Shown here: positions 1 to 9,990 of the stretch, piece after piece
How positions within the stretch are numbered: the stretch's first letter is position 1
How the letters are laid out: each line of letters begins with the position of its first letter
From: Bretschneidera sinensis
Taxonomy: Eukaryota; Streptophyta; Magnoliopsida; Brassicales; Akaniaceae
Assembly: GCA_023935145.1 (NCBI GenBank)
Contig: CM043700.1
Location: forward strand, 66,567,120-66,631,119
Length of the DNA stretch: 64,000 nucleotides
Direction: 5' to 3'
Notes under the pieces: generated by a model
Told to the model about the DNA's origin: nothing
Databases searched by the model: none
Seen by the model: the letters and a program-made list of their open reading frames with translations, nothing else
Program-made: the position numbers and the translations under genes

Positions 1-647
1 TCTTTTTTGAGCCACCAAAAAACTCCAGCATTATTTTCGATCATTCTCTGTGAAAGTGATCTCTCGCTTGGACCCTCTAAACCATTTGTTTGAACCCCTA
101 GCCTTGAGTGGGAAGATGATCAAATGGATGGTCATTCTCTCCTAGTTTGATCTTTAGTACGTGAACCAGAAGTCAGTTGAGAGAGGGATAATTTCAGATT
201 TCTTGGCAAAATTCCCAAGAGGCAAAGAAGAGGTTGAAGAGTTCAATTCTCTAGATGAAAGAATTCTAGAAGTCAAAAACTGTGAATGGAAAATGTATTT
301 CGGTGGGGCAGCTAGTCAGAAAGGTTTTGGGATCGGAGCAGTGTTAGCCTCTCTAGAAGGAATCATTAACACCATGTCAAATTGATTGAATTTCGAGTCC
401 ACTAATAATGTGACTGAGTATGAGGCTTGCATTCCTGGTTTAGAAGCATTCACTGATATTGGGGCAAAAGAAGTCATAGTGTATGAAGATTCCTCCTTCG
501 TCATTTTTCAATCTCAAGGAGAGTGGAAAACTAAAGACAAGAGGATGAAACTATATTAGAACCATCTCGAAAACCTGGTCTAGTGCTTCGATAAGGTGTT
601 ATTCGCTTACTTGCCTCGGGCCCAGAATCAGTTTGCCGATGCATTGG
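1..647 (+). pseudogene. RNase H plus second (archaeal-type) RNase H of Tat-like gypsy element A, left part
   Basis: Bases 1-160 read as the end of a gypsy RNase H (a KVISRLDPL-like stretch, two in-frame stops), followed by a linker at about 161-280 (SDFLAKFP) and a second RNase H fold at about 280-640. The second domain shows EWKMYFGGAASQKG near its start (the usual first Asp of YFDGA is Gly), TEYEAC at about 415-430 and a NQFADAL-like end near 640. A tandem pair of RNase H domains before integrase marks the Tat/Ogre group. A stop at 383-385 breaks the reading frame. The sequence is cut at 647 by ATH1 and resumes at 8538 in the same frame (ALA...TIASMLEM) when one copy of the 5-bp duplication is counted once. 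The element starts before this window. Confidence 0.8.
643..647. repeat. Target-site duplication of ATH1, left copy
   Basis: ATTGG lies directly before the LTR end TGTTGTGAG. The identical ATTGG follows the other LTR at 8533-8537. Five bases is the normal duplication size for Ty3/gypsy integration. Confidence 0.93.
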
Positions 648-1873
648 TGTTGTGAGTTTTAAATTACTCGCAAGCGCACGAGTCGTTTGCAATATAGTGT
701 TGTGCAAGTGCGAGGTCGAATCCACAGGGAATTGCGTTGTGAAAATATATTTTTAATCTAAACTAACTTTATCTTAACCTAGTTCCAAATTGTGAATGAT
801 ATTGCAAAAGAAATATAAACTAAACTAAGTTGATTTAAAAACTAATAATTAAAACACTAAGGTTTCCGAATCCACCCCACCGAAGTTAAGCATATATGTT
901 CTAAAAATATAGCTTATCAAAACATTTAATGAATCCAACTATAAGACAAAAAACAAAGAATATCCTAACTAAACCAAAAGCATCCAATGTATCCGTACTC
1001 AACAAATCACAAAGGAAATCCAATTTAATTGAAAAGCATTCAATATATCCATCAGATGAAACACAAGGAATATCCAACAGACAATTTAAACTCAATCAAT
1101 TATAAGATTAACTCAAATAATTGACAGAACATTTATACTAAAAATTGTCAGATTTGTACAAGCAAATCTGAACTACTACACCAAACAACGGCGGGGCTTC
1201 ATCTTCAACCTTAGCTGAAGAGTCTAGCCACTCATAACTATGAAACTATAATTCATAATAAAAGTGCTAAACATTAAACTAAAACAACTAAATGAAAAAA
1301 AAATAAATAACTTTACATGGGAGAAATTCCACTCGCTGATGGGCAACGCTTCCCCTCGTGGTAGCAAAGCCTTCGGGATCCACCAGAATGCTAGCAGACA
1401 TCCACCGGTTAACACCAAAGTGGCCCAAGAATTGTACATTGAATGATGAGGCCAGATGGTTTTTATATTAGGGAAGTCTCGGAGCACTGCGGGTTTCAGA
1501 TTCGTTGTGGGATACTGGCCCGAGTGCGCTCGATCGCAGAATGGTGCGATCGATTGCATGTGCGCTCGATCGCATGTCTGTTACGATCGATTGTAGACGC
1601 ACTGAACAACAACTATTTTGATGTGGGATGTTGACCTTGCACTCGTTCGTAGGCAAGTGCGCTCGAGCACAGGTGCGCTCGATTGCATATCTCGTGCGAT
1701 CGATCGCAATGTCTCCTGAAGCTTCACATCTCCTGAAATGCTTCAATTCCTCCACAAACCTGTAAAAATACACAAAACACAAAAAAGACATAAAATAAAG
1801 TGAAATACTACTAACTAAGAGCATAACAAATATAAGTTAAAGGTCTAAAATATGCAATATTTAAGACTTATCA
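648..1873 (-). repeat. ATH1 3' LTR
   Basis: A 1226-bp LTR. In element orientation it begins TGATAAGTC and ends ACTCACAACA. It matches 7271-8532 throughout except for one short repeat unit missing in the GCGATCGA cluster and scattered substitutions. Its TATA region, near 1456-1476, has an extra base compared with the other LTR. Confidence 0.95.
1523..1707. repeat. GCGATCGA palindrome cluster in U3 of ATH1 3' LTR
   Basis: Several copies of a GCGCTCGATCGCA / GCGATCGATCGCA-like word occur in under 200 bp. They stand out as a GC- and CpG-rich island in AT-rich DNA. The cluster lies just upstream of the LTR TATA box in element orientation. Some copies are decayed at CpG (GATTGCA instead of GATCGCA). 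Confidence 0.85.
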
Positions 1874-1893
1874 AATATCCCCAAACTTATATT
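1874..1893 (-). other. ATH1 polypurine tract
   Basis: On the minus strand AAGTTTGGGGATATT directly precedes the 3' LTR start TGATAAG. The same AAGTTTGGG core precedes the 3' LTR in ATH2 (30973-30988) and ATH3 (60017-60028). Confidence 0.75.
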
Positions 1894-3108
1894 TTGCTAG
1901 TCCCTTAGCAAAACAAAATAAAAGACTCAATGAAAAGCAAAGAACATAAAGATAAGTTCATCACTCATGGTATCCAAAAATTTAAGGAGCACACATCACC
2001 AAGATATTCATTCATGAGCAAGCTTAAAAAGGTAAACCCATCTTTGCAATGAATAGAAAAGTTAAAATCTAATTACTTACAAAAGGCAGGTTAAGGTATC
2101 ACAAGCTTGAATCAGTGTAAGGTGAATTAGCATATAAAAATGAAGCTTCTAAGTAACTCTAATGTGTAAGGTCTCCATGTCTCAAGATTCACCGAATTTC
2201 CCATCAAAATGAACGAAAAAGGCATAGTTATATATATATAAGGCACGGCTATGTCTAGTTCCCTTAAGCTTTCTAATTGACCCATGTAGCGAGTGTTGAG
2301 TCAATGACTCCCAAACCATATGGTTTTAGGGCATTAGGTGTAAAGACACCCCTAAGGACTTACTAACTCGAGTAAAAAAGGCTACGAAATTAAACCAGCC
2401 TTGATATTACCAAGCAAAATTCTCACCTTTTGACGTGAACACTCACTGCTTACTGAGGCAAGAGATCCAGTTACTCAGTGGAAAATTTATTGATGATGAT
2501 CATTATAAACATTAATAGTAAATTTTTTTATTTTTTATTTTTTATGCTTTTCTATGCCCAAGTGTTCATCCAACAAGTCATCCAGTTTCAGTTAAGATAA
2601 GGAAAAATACACATTAAAATCACATGTCATACCTCACATAATGTGTGCTAATGTGCTCGTGTTAGATTAGGTCAAACATGTGAATTCACAATGCCTAAGG
2701 TAAGTAACTAAATTTTAAAATTTATCACCAGATCTTGTGTTCAAAATGTTAAGCTCACCAATGACATCACATCATAAAAAATGTTTAGATCAACCAAAAT
2801 TTTACGATAACATGAGCATGCATTTATCTCTACGATGAAAAGACAAAAAATTAGGACAAAGTGTGTGATGTGTCTCCCATACCCCCAAACTTAAATTACA
2901 CATTGACCCCAATGTGTGACTAATATGAAAAGAGCTGACCTGAGATATGGAGAACTATCTGGACTGGTATGGCTCATAGTATACCCCCAAACTTGAACTG
3001 AAATACGCATTGTCCCTGAAAAATAAAAAAACTGGAAAACAAAAAATACTGGAAACAAACATTAATCATAAAAATGCGAAATAATAAATAAACAGAAAAG
3101 ATAAGCTG

Positions 3109-3154
3109 TGGGGTGCCTCCCATGAGCGCTAAGTTTAAAGTCTTTAGCTAGACT
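3109..3154 (-). other. Conserved post-integrase motif (GTCT...AGAC / GGGAGGCACCCC)
   Basis: In element orientation GTCTAGCTAAAGAC can form a small stem and is followed by TTAAACTTAGCGCTCATGG and GGAGGCACCCC. The same 45-bp block is at 29592-29638 (ATH2) and 58578-58622 (ATH3). In the latter two it marks the edge of a large internal deletion. Confidence 0.8.
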
Positions 3155-3172
3155 CCTCTTAGTAGACGACAC

Positions 3173-4552
3173 TCAATCAGAGTAACTAGGATCCTCCAAT
3201 AATATCATCTCTATATCCGGACTCCTCAACTCCAAGAACGGTTTTAGCCTTTGTCCATTTACCTTAAAAGTGTTACCATTCTTGGGATCCTCAATCTCGA
3301 TGGCCCCATGAGGAAAAACTGACCGAATAATAAATGTGCCTATCCAACGAGATTTGAGCTTGCCTGGAAAAAGATGCAAGCGTGAATTGTAAAGAAGAAC
3401 TTTTTGACCCAGCTCAAAAGCTCGTCTCAAAATGTTTTGGTCATGAGTCTTCTTCATTTGTGCTTTGTATGATCTGGCACACTCATATGCATCATTCCAC
3501 AGCTCCTCCAATTCATTGAGTTAGAGCTTCCGTTATGAGCCAGCCTTGGAAAGATTGAAATTCAGTTGCTTGATAGCCCAATACGCACGATGCTCTGATT
3601 CGACCGGAAGGTGACATGCCTTTCCATACACAATACGATAGGGAGACATGCCAATTGGCGTCTTGAAGGCTGTCTGATATGCCCACAGTGCATCAGTCAA
3701 TCACAGAGACCAATCCTTTCTACTAGGGTTCACAGTTTTCTCTAAAATGTGTTTGATCTCGCGATTAGAAATTTCCACTTGTCCACTCGTCTGCGGGTGA
3801 TATGGGGTGGCAACCTTGTGTGTGATGAAATACTTCTTCATCAACTACTAAAAAATCTGGTTGCAAAAGTGTTTACCTCCATCACTTATGATTGCTCAAG
3901 GTGTACCAAATCGAGCAAAAATAGTGTCCTTTAAAAATTGGACCACAACTCTGTGGTCATTGGTCTTGCACGCAACGGCCTCCACCCACTTGGACAGATA
4001 ATCCACAACAACTAGAATGTACAAGTTGCCAAAGGAGTTTGGGAACTGTCCCATAAAATCAATGCCCCATACGTCAAAAATCTCAACAATCAGAATAGGA
4101 TTGAGGGACATCATATTCCTCCTAGAAAGGCTCCCTAGCTTTTGGCAATGCTCACAAGATACACAGTAAGTGTGAGAGTCCCGGAACATGGTAGGCCAAT
4201 AAAATCCACACCGCAAAATCTTTGCAGCGGTCTTTTTAGTACTGAAATGGCCTCCACAAGCATGATCATGACAAAAGGCGATGATGTTAGATTGGTCATG
4301 CTCAGGAATACACCTTCTGATGATCTGATCAGGACAATACTTAAACAAATAAGGATTATCCCAGAAAAAATGTTTTACCATGGCTAAAAACTTTGATTTA
4401 TCTTGTCGCCCCCAATGCAAAGGCATGTGTCCGGTGACAAGATATTTTACTATATAAGCAAACCATGAAGCGGGATTTTGAGCAATGAGCATTAACTGCT
4501 CATCAGGAAAGGTCTCAGAAATGAGAGTGGCGGCCGCAGTGAAATCCACAAT
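3173..4552 (-). pseudogene. ATH1 integrase
   Basis: An integrase reading leftwards. An [10 protein letters not shown] ... CVSCEHC stretch is the zinc-binding (H2C2-type) N-terminus. The catalytic core shows GIDFMG (first Asp), SDGGKHF (second Asp) and GQVEISN (Glu). A C-terminal part at 3173-3511 carries LFPGKLKSRWIG and KVNGQRLKPF, typical of the gypsy integrase C-terminus. The frame is stopped near 3895, twice near 3848, near 3695 and near 3530, so it is inactive as it stands, but homology is continuous. No chromodomain is seen, as expected for Athila. Confidence 0.88.
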
Positions 4553-5105
4553 CAATCTAGATAAATGATCCGCCACCACATTTTCAGAACCTTTCTTATC
4601 CCGAATCTCGATGTCAAACTCTTGAAGTAGCAAGATCCATTGGATAAGACGAGATTTAGCATCTTTTTTTAGAGAAAAGATACTTCAAGGCTGCATGATC
4701 CGAGTAGATAATGACCTTAGATCCTAACAAGTAGGATCTGAACTTGTCTAATGCAAAAACGACTGCTAACAACTCCTTCTCAGTGGTTAAGTAATTAAGT
4801 TGTGCGTCGTTTAGAGTTCGACTCGCATAATAGATAACATGGGGAAGTTTATCAACACACTGCCCCAAAACAGCTCCAACAACATAATCTGATGCGTCAC
4901 ACATAATCTCAAAAGGCACACCCCAGTTGGGTGGCTGAATAATGGGTGTGGACGTTAGAATCTTCTTCAGATCCCCAAATGCTTTCTTACAGTCCTCATC
5001 AAATATAAATGGGGCATCCTTTTGTAATAACTGGCACAAGGGCCTGGCGATTTTGCTGAAATTCTGGATAAATTGCCTGTAGAAACCTGCATGGCCCAGA
5101 AAAGA
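4553..5105 (-). pseudogene. ATH1 RNase H
   Basis: An RNase H domain directly follows RT. Visible catalytic-type residues are in CDASDYVVGAVLGQ, TEKELLAVVFAL and IIYSDHAAL, and the domain ends with [13 protein letters not shown] stop lies at the RT junction (about 5103-5105), and a frameshift lies in a T run at about 4660-4670 (FSKKRC instead of the in-frame continuation). This domain retains the RT palm/connection residues PPNWGVPFEI before the first Asp. Apart from these two lesions it looks recent. Confidence 0.87.
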
Positions 5106-5840
5106 TCAAACCTCCTTCACTGTACGTGGGGGTGGAAGGTTGGAAATCAGATCCACCTTTGCTTTGTCGACCTCAATCCCCTGATGAGATACGACATGCC
5201 CCAGTACAATGCCTTGCTTAACCATAAAATGACACTTCTCCCAATTAAGCAGTAGGTTCTTCTCCTTGCACCGCACTAAAATCAAAGTAAGACGATGCAG
5301 GCACTCCTCAAATGTTGAACCGAAGACGGAGAAGTCGTCCATGAAAATCTCTAAGAAGCGCTCTACCATGTTAGAAAATATACTGACCATGCACCGCTGA
5401 AAAGTAGCGGGTGCATTGCATAACCCAAAGGGCATGCGATGGTAGGCAAAAGTCCCAAAAAGACAGGTAAACGTCGTATTCTCCTGATCTTCGGGGTCCA
5501 CGGGGACCTGGTTATATCCAGAATAACCATCCAAAAAAAAATAATACTCGTGCTCAGCCAAACGCTCCACCATCTTATCAATAAATGGCAGTGGAAAGTG
5601 ATCCTTCCTTATGGCAATGTTCAGCTTACGGTAGTCTATACACACTCTCCACCCTGATTGAACACGAGTTGGCACCAACTCGTCGTCCTTATTCTTTACT
5701 ACTGTCAATCCTGCTCGCTTGGGCACAACATGAATCGGGCTCACCCATTTGCTATCAGAGATAGGATAAATGATCCCTGCATCTAACAGCTTAATTATTT
5801 CTGCCCTCACAACCTCTTGTATAGCTGGGTTGAGCCTTCT
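5106..5840 (-). pseudogene. ATH1 reverse transcriptase
   Basis: A 234-residue open stretch covers almost the whole gypsy RT. Visible landmarks are WVSPIHVVPKR, VCIDYRKLN, FPLPFIDKMV, FFLDGYSGYNQ (first Asp), FTCLFGTFAYHRMPFGLCNAP and IFMDDFSVFG (the YxDD-type box, here FMDD), then GIVLGHVVSHQGIEVD. It is open except for stops at its two ends (about 5838 and 5103). All three catalytic Asp residues are present. Confidence 0.92.
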
Positions 5841-6128
5841 CTATGGCTCCCTCGATGGCTTGGCATTCTCCTCCAAATGTATCTTGTGCATCACCACCGA
5901 GGGGCTGATTCCTCTAATATCCTCAATGGTCCACCCGATAGCTTCCTTGTGCTCTCTTAAGACATCTAATAATTTCTCCTCTTGAGCTTCACCCAAATCT
6001 GAAGCTATAATCACAGGCAAAGAATCTGCTGGACCTAGGAACTTATACTTAAGATTGTCCGATAAAGGCTGAAGTTCCTTCTTAGGGGGTTCAGGTGTTG
6101 TGGTGTCCTCCATCAATGCGGGATTCAT
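5841..6128 (-). pseudogene. ATH1 gag-RT linker (pre-RT region)
   Basis: The stretch TPEPPKKELQPLSDNLKYKFLG...SLPVIIASDL...LLDVLREHKEAIGWTIEDIRGISP is the standard segment directly before gypsy RT. It joins gag with a frameshift near 6120. No DTG/DSG-type protease motif is found between it and the gag part. The equivalent segment of ATH2 is at 29020-29290. Confidence 0.85.
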
Positions 6129-7155
6129 TCATAGTCTCCTCTGTCTTACTACAGTCCCGAGGAGCAGACTCCAAGATAGTATTTGCTTGCTTAAGTAACT
6201 TATCTAAATCCAAATTCTCTTCAAACTGAGCAGAGCATGCCTCCATAATGTCCTCAGACTTCCCTTCTTTCTTGGGCACTTGTAGTCTCTCAGGGTAAGG
6301 TGTTTTAGGTAAAGACAACCTAGAGAGATCCTTAATAATACGAGTGGCTGTAGATGGCTCAACATATCTCTTCTCATTGTTGCCACTTTCTTGCCCTAGG
6401 TGCATAGCGGGGTTCTCTTCCATTTGATTGTACACTTGTCTCCCAGACAAGTATGGGACAGTTGATTGCACTTGTTCTTGCCAATGCATAGGAGTTGATG
6501 AATTTCCCACCGCAACTTGTTCCTTTGGGTTAGGATCAGTTTGACTGGGGAACGTTCCTTCTTCTCATTCACCCACGAAACTTGCGATTTGATCCATTTG
6601 ACTCTCTAGCTTGGCAATCACTTGGGTGTGTTCTATTGTTGCACTCCTCACTTCACTCATAGATTGGCTAGTTGATTTCATGAAATCATTGAGAGCGTCC
6701 TCTAATGACTGTGAAACCGATGCTGGCGCTTGAATGGAAGCTTGGTAAGTGGGTGATGGTGCTGGATAAGCTGAGTGACCATAACTTGGAATTGGTGGAG
6801 GAAATTCGGGATGGTATTGATTGTGATCTTGATAAGGGTCTCCTCCCTGATTCCTCAGTTGGTTCTGCGTCCATGAAAAATTAGAGTGGTCCCACCACCT
6901 TGGATTGTATGTTTCGGAGCAAGATCCATTTGATTGCCAACAACAGTCATTGAAAGCATTCATTTGTTCCATGGGATACTCGGCAATAGCCGACATTGAT
7001 GGACAATTCTGTGCTAAATGCAGAGGACTAGCACAGATAGAACAGCTATCAACATTGAATGTTTTGGCAGCATTGAGAGACGGACCGGTCATTTTAATGA
7101 AATCCTTGAGGGTGTCCTTTAAAGACTGTGAAATCGGCGCTGGATTCATCCACAT
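6129..7155 (-). pseudogene. ATH1 gag-like region with zinc knuckle, no capsid domain
   Basis: Reading leftwards from the ATG at 7155, the protein has a SQSLKDTLKDFIKMTG segment and then, within 40 residues, a complete CCHC knuckle (CSICASPLHLAQNC). An Athila-type NP-W-H-NFSW motif follows, then a second SQSLEDALNDFMKSTSQS copy and SQMDQIASFV. The frame stops near 6565 and continues to about 6130 (YLSGRQ, ERLQVPKKEG, ACSAQFEENLDLDKLLKQA). The long capsid domain expected before the knuckle is missing, and the N-terminal segment looks like a copy of the post-knuckle segment. No protease lies between here and RT. Confidence 0.83.
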
Positions 7156-7246
7156 TTTTTTATTTTTTTATATATATAAAAAATGATAACTAACTAGTAG
7201 AAAAATAAAATCAATTCAGACCAAAAATTTTCACAAACCAAACAAA

Positions 7247-7264
7247 TCCCCGGCAACGGCGCTA
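7247..7264 (-). other. ATH1 primer binding site (tRNA-Asp type)
   Basis: On the plus strand TCCCCGGCAACGGCGCTA is nearly the 3' end of plant tRNA-Asp (CCCCGGCAACGGCGCCA). It lies six bases from the 5' LTR, and one base differs. On the minus strand it is the usual GGCGCCGTTGCCGGGGA primer site of Athila elements. It is not a tRNA gene. Confidence 0.9.
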
Positions 7265-8080
7265 AAAACTTGTTGTGAGTTTTAAATTACTTGCAAGCGC
7301 ACGAGTCATTTGCAATAGAGTGTTGTGCAAGTGCGAGGTCGAATCCATAGGGAATTGCATTGTGAAAATATATTTTTAATCTAAACTAACTTTATCTTAA
7401 CCTAGTTCCGAATTGTGAATGATATTGCAAAATAAATATAAACTAAACTAAGTTTATTTAAAAACTAATAATTAAAACACTAAGGTTTTCGAATCCACCC
7501 CACCGAAGTTAAGCATATATGTTCTAAAAATATAGCCTATCAAAACATTCCATGAATCCAACTATAAGACAAAAAACAAAGAATATCCAAACTTATCCAA
7601 AAGCATCCAATGTATCCGCTCTCAACAAATCACAAAGGAAATCAAATTTAATCGAAAAGCATTCAATGTATCCATCAGATGAAACACAAGGAATATCCAA
7701 CAGACAATTTAAACTCAATCAATTATAAGATTAACTCAAATAATTGACAGAACATTTATACTAAAAATTGTCAGATTTGTACGAGCAAATCTGAACTACT
7801 ACACTAAACAACGGCGGGGCTTCATCTTCAACCTTAGCTGAAGAGTCTAGCCACTCATAACTATGAAACTACAATTCATAATAAAAGTGCTAAACATTAA
7901 ACTAAAACAACTAAATGAAAAGAAATAAATAACTTCACATGGGAGAAATTCCACTCGTTGATGGGCGACGCTTCCCCTCGTGGTAGCAAAGCCTTCGGGA
8001 TTCACAAGAATGCTAGCAGACATCCACCAGTTAACACCAAAGTGGCCCAGGAATTGTACACTGAATGATGAGGCCAGATG

Positions 8081-8093
8081 GTGTTTATATAGG
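8081..8093 (-). promoter_or_regulatory. TATA box of ATH1 5' LTR
   Basis: TATATAAACAC on the minus strand lies about 50-280 bp downstream of the GCGATCGA cluster. This is the expected place for the U3/R promoter. Confidence 0.7.
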
Positions 8094-8139
8094 GGAAGTT
8101 TTGGAGCACTGCAGGTTTCAGATTCGATGTGGGATATTG

Positions 8140-8367
8140 GCCCGAGTGCGCTCGATCGCAGAATGGTGCGATCGATCGCATGTGCGCTCGATCGCATGTC
8201 TTGTGCGCACGATCGCATGTGCGCTCGATCGCATGTCTGTTACGATCGATCGCAGACGCACTGAACAACAACTATTTCGATGTGGGATGTTGACCTTGCG
8301 CTCGTTCGTAGGTAAGTGCGCTCGAGCGCAGGTGCGCTCGATCGCATATCTCGTGCGATCGATCGCA
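8140..8367. repeat. GCGATCGA palindrome cluster in U3 of ATH1 5' LTR
   Basis: At least eight copies of GCGATCGATCGCA or GCGCTCGATCGCA-type words occur in about 230 bp. Most are intact palindromes around CGATCG. One unit of about 36 bp is duplicated relative to the other LTR. Confidence 0.88.
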
Positions 8368-8532
8368 ATGTCTCCTGAAGCTTCACATCTCTTGAAATGC
8401 TTCAATTTCTCCACAAACCTGTAAAAATACACAAAACACAAAAAAGACATAAAATAAAGTGAAATAATACTAACTAAGAGCATAAAAAATATAAGTTAAG
8501 GGTCTAAAATATGCAATATTTAAGACTCATCA

Positions 8533-8537
8533 ATTGG
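8533..8537. repeat. Target-site duplication of ATH1, right copy
   Basis: ATTGG directly follows the LTR end CATCA and is identical to 643-647. Confidence 0.93.
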
Positions 8538-9640
8538 CTACTATAGCTTCGATGTTGGAGATGCTTGAAAGAGTTGAGCCAATTCCACTGGTGGTCAAGT
8601 AAAAGGATGAACCAGCCTATTGTTCAGCCACCGAGATCCAAGTTCGATCATCTAATAGTTTACCCTGGTATACTGACATTCAGAACTTCTTGCAAGAGGG
8701 AGAATTCCCGACCAATAGTGAGAAAAGGGATAGACAGGCGATACAGTCATTGGCATCCTAGTTTGTCATTTATGGCAGGAGACCATATAGGATATCATTT
8801 GATGGGATCCAACTATTGTGTGTGGATGAAAACACTGCTGAGAAGATCATGATGGAAGTACATGAAGGTGCCGGAGGTCTGCACATAAATAGAAGAATGT
8901 GGTAAGAAAGATCCTCTTTCTAGGTTATTATTAGATTAGCATAGAAATTGATTGTTGTAATTATGTGAAGAAATTCCATAAGTGTTAGTTGCATAGCAGC
9001 TTACAACATTTAGCGCCCCGACAACTCTTCAGCATTACCACACCTTGGCCTTTTGCTACTTGGGGGATAGATGTGATTGACAAAATATCTCCTAAGGCTT
9101 CTAATGGTAACGAGTACATCTTGGTGGCAATTAACTATTTCACCAAGTGGGTGAAGTCCCCTCATTTTCCATCTTGAAGGTTAAGCACATGGAAAAATTC
9201 ATTAGTCATAACATCATCTATTGTTATGGGGTACCTTTTGAGTTGATATCAGACAATGGCAAGCACTTCCAAGGCAAGGTCACGAATTTACTCAATAAAT
9301 ACAAAATTGAACTCCACAAGTCCTTTCCTTACTGACCTCAGACCAATGGGGTAGTAGAAGCGGCCAACAAGAATGTCAAGGGTATCAAAAAAGGGTTGCA
9401 CGGGGTTTTAACAAGAAAGTAAAGAACCAGCGCATCAAGGAAAGAGATTATGTGGTAAAATAACTCAGGTTACCAATCCATGATCCAAGGGGAAAATTTA
9501 GACCAAACTGGGCATGTTCTTATCTAGTTAAGAAGATCTTATCCGGGGGAGCCGTGTGTCTCACGGATATTAACTTCAACAAATTCATTGAACCTATCAA
9601 TCTAGATCATCTTATGAAGTATTACTTATGATACTCTTTC
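8538..9640 (+). pseudogene. Integrase of Tat-like element A (right part)
   Basis: This continues the element A frame after ATH1. The N-terminal part at about 8590-8985 holds the pre-integrase region and zinc domain (MEVHEGAGGLHINRRMW). The core at 8989-9400 shows TWGIDVIDKISP (first Asp), YILVAINYFTKW, SDNGKHFQGK (second Asp) and QTNGVVEAANK (Glu). A C-terminal part at 9420-9631 shows ERDYVV, PNWACSYLVKKILSGGAV and FIEPINLDHLMKYY. Stops and frameshifts occur near 8908, 9177 and 9334 and in the C-terminal part. It is clearly a dead gene, but all three DDE residues can still be read. Confidence 0.83.
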
Positions 9641-9990
9641 TATTTTCTCATTGTTGCACCCTCACTGTATCTACCATTTTCTTTAAAAAAAAAAGAAAAG
9701 AGCTCGCTAAATTGAAAACCCATAAGGGTGGCTTAGGCAAAAGTTAGAGCATTCTACCAAACCAAAAACCCGTAAGTGTGATTTAGGCAAAAAAAAATAA
9801 ATTTAAATCTCTCTATGTCAAACTACATTAAGGTTTGATCCTGCTTATGGGTACATGGGCAACCACTTTGGTGCAGCCATACTTTTGTTGGAAACCTCTT
9901 CCTTTTTTATATACTTGTAATTTTCTCGAAGACATATCTCTTGTACAATTATCAAAAGATAATAAAAAAATTCACGCTTTAAATAAGATA
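9641..9990 (+). other. 3' tail of element A
   Basis: No ORF. There are two tandem copies, about 65 bp apart, of an AAACCC(A/G)TAAG(G/T)GTG...TTTAGGCAAA-type unit near 9715 and 9770. They are followed by CTTATGGGTACATGGGCAACC near 9840, a layout I recognise from the 3' untranslated part of Tat/Ogre elements. A poly-A-rich stretch follows near 9960. No LTR pair could be assigned. Confidence 0.5.

Larger units (their letters stand above)
1874..3172 (-). other. ATH1 long 3' non-coding region
   Basis: About 1.3 kb lies between integrase and the 3' LTR without a supported ORF. It carries blocks conserved in ATH2 and ATH3: a GTCT...AGAC motif followed by a GGGAGGCACCCC block at 3109-3154, a second purine run at about 2880-2890, a CTCTTGCCTCAGTAAGC block at 2427-2482, and a TTAGGGGTGT...ACACCTAA hairpin within 2268-2400. 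Confidence 0.85.
648..8532 (-). mobile_element. ATH1: nearly complete Athila-like Ty3/gypsy retrotransposon
   Basis: Two direct LTRs (648-1873 and 7271-8532), a tRNA-Asp-type primer site, gag zinc knuckle, RT, RNase H, integrase and a long 3' non-coding region occur in gypsy order on the minus strand, with a perfect ATTGG target duplication. The gag style (NPRWWDHSNFSW-type motif), the [16 protein letters not shown] end of RNase H and the Asp primer site point to the Athila lineage. By eye the two LTRs differ at about 12 of the first 280 aligned bases, mostly transitions, so this is a fairly recent insertion. No aspartic protease and no capsid domain are visible, and pol carries several stops plus a frameshift, so it is not autonomous now. 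Confidence 0.92.
7271..8532 (-). repeat. ATH1 5' LTR
   Basis: A 1262-bp LTR in minus orientation, about 36 bp longer than its partner because of one more GCGATCGA/GCGCTCGATCGCA unit. A TATA-like box (CCTATATAAACAC on the minus strand, 8081-8093) lies just downstream of the palindrome cluster. ORFs drawn inside it are not genes. Confidence 0.95.

Noticed and set aside
1224..1824. ORFs of 111 and 118 residues in ATH1 LTR (and similar ones at 7847-8483)
   Set aside because: Overlapping frames on both strands through the GCGATCGA cluster; differ between the two LTRs and show no protein-like conservation.
5363..5657. ORFs overlapping ATH1 RT in other frames
   Set aside because: Shadows of the RT reading frame.
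7247..7264. Possible tRNA-Asp fragment
   Set aside because: Only the last 18 bases are present, next to an LTR; it is the primer binding site, as at 27668.
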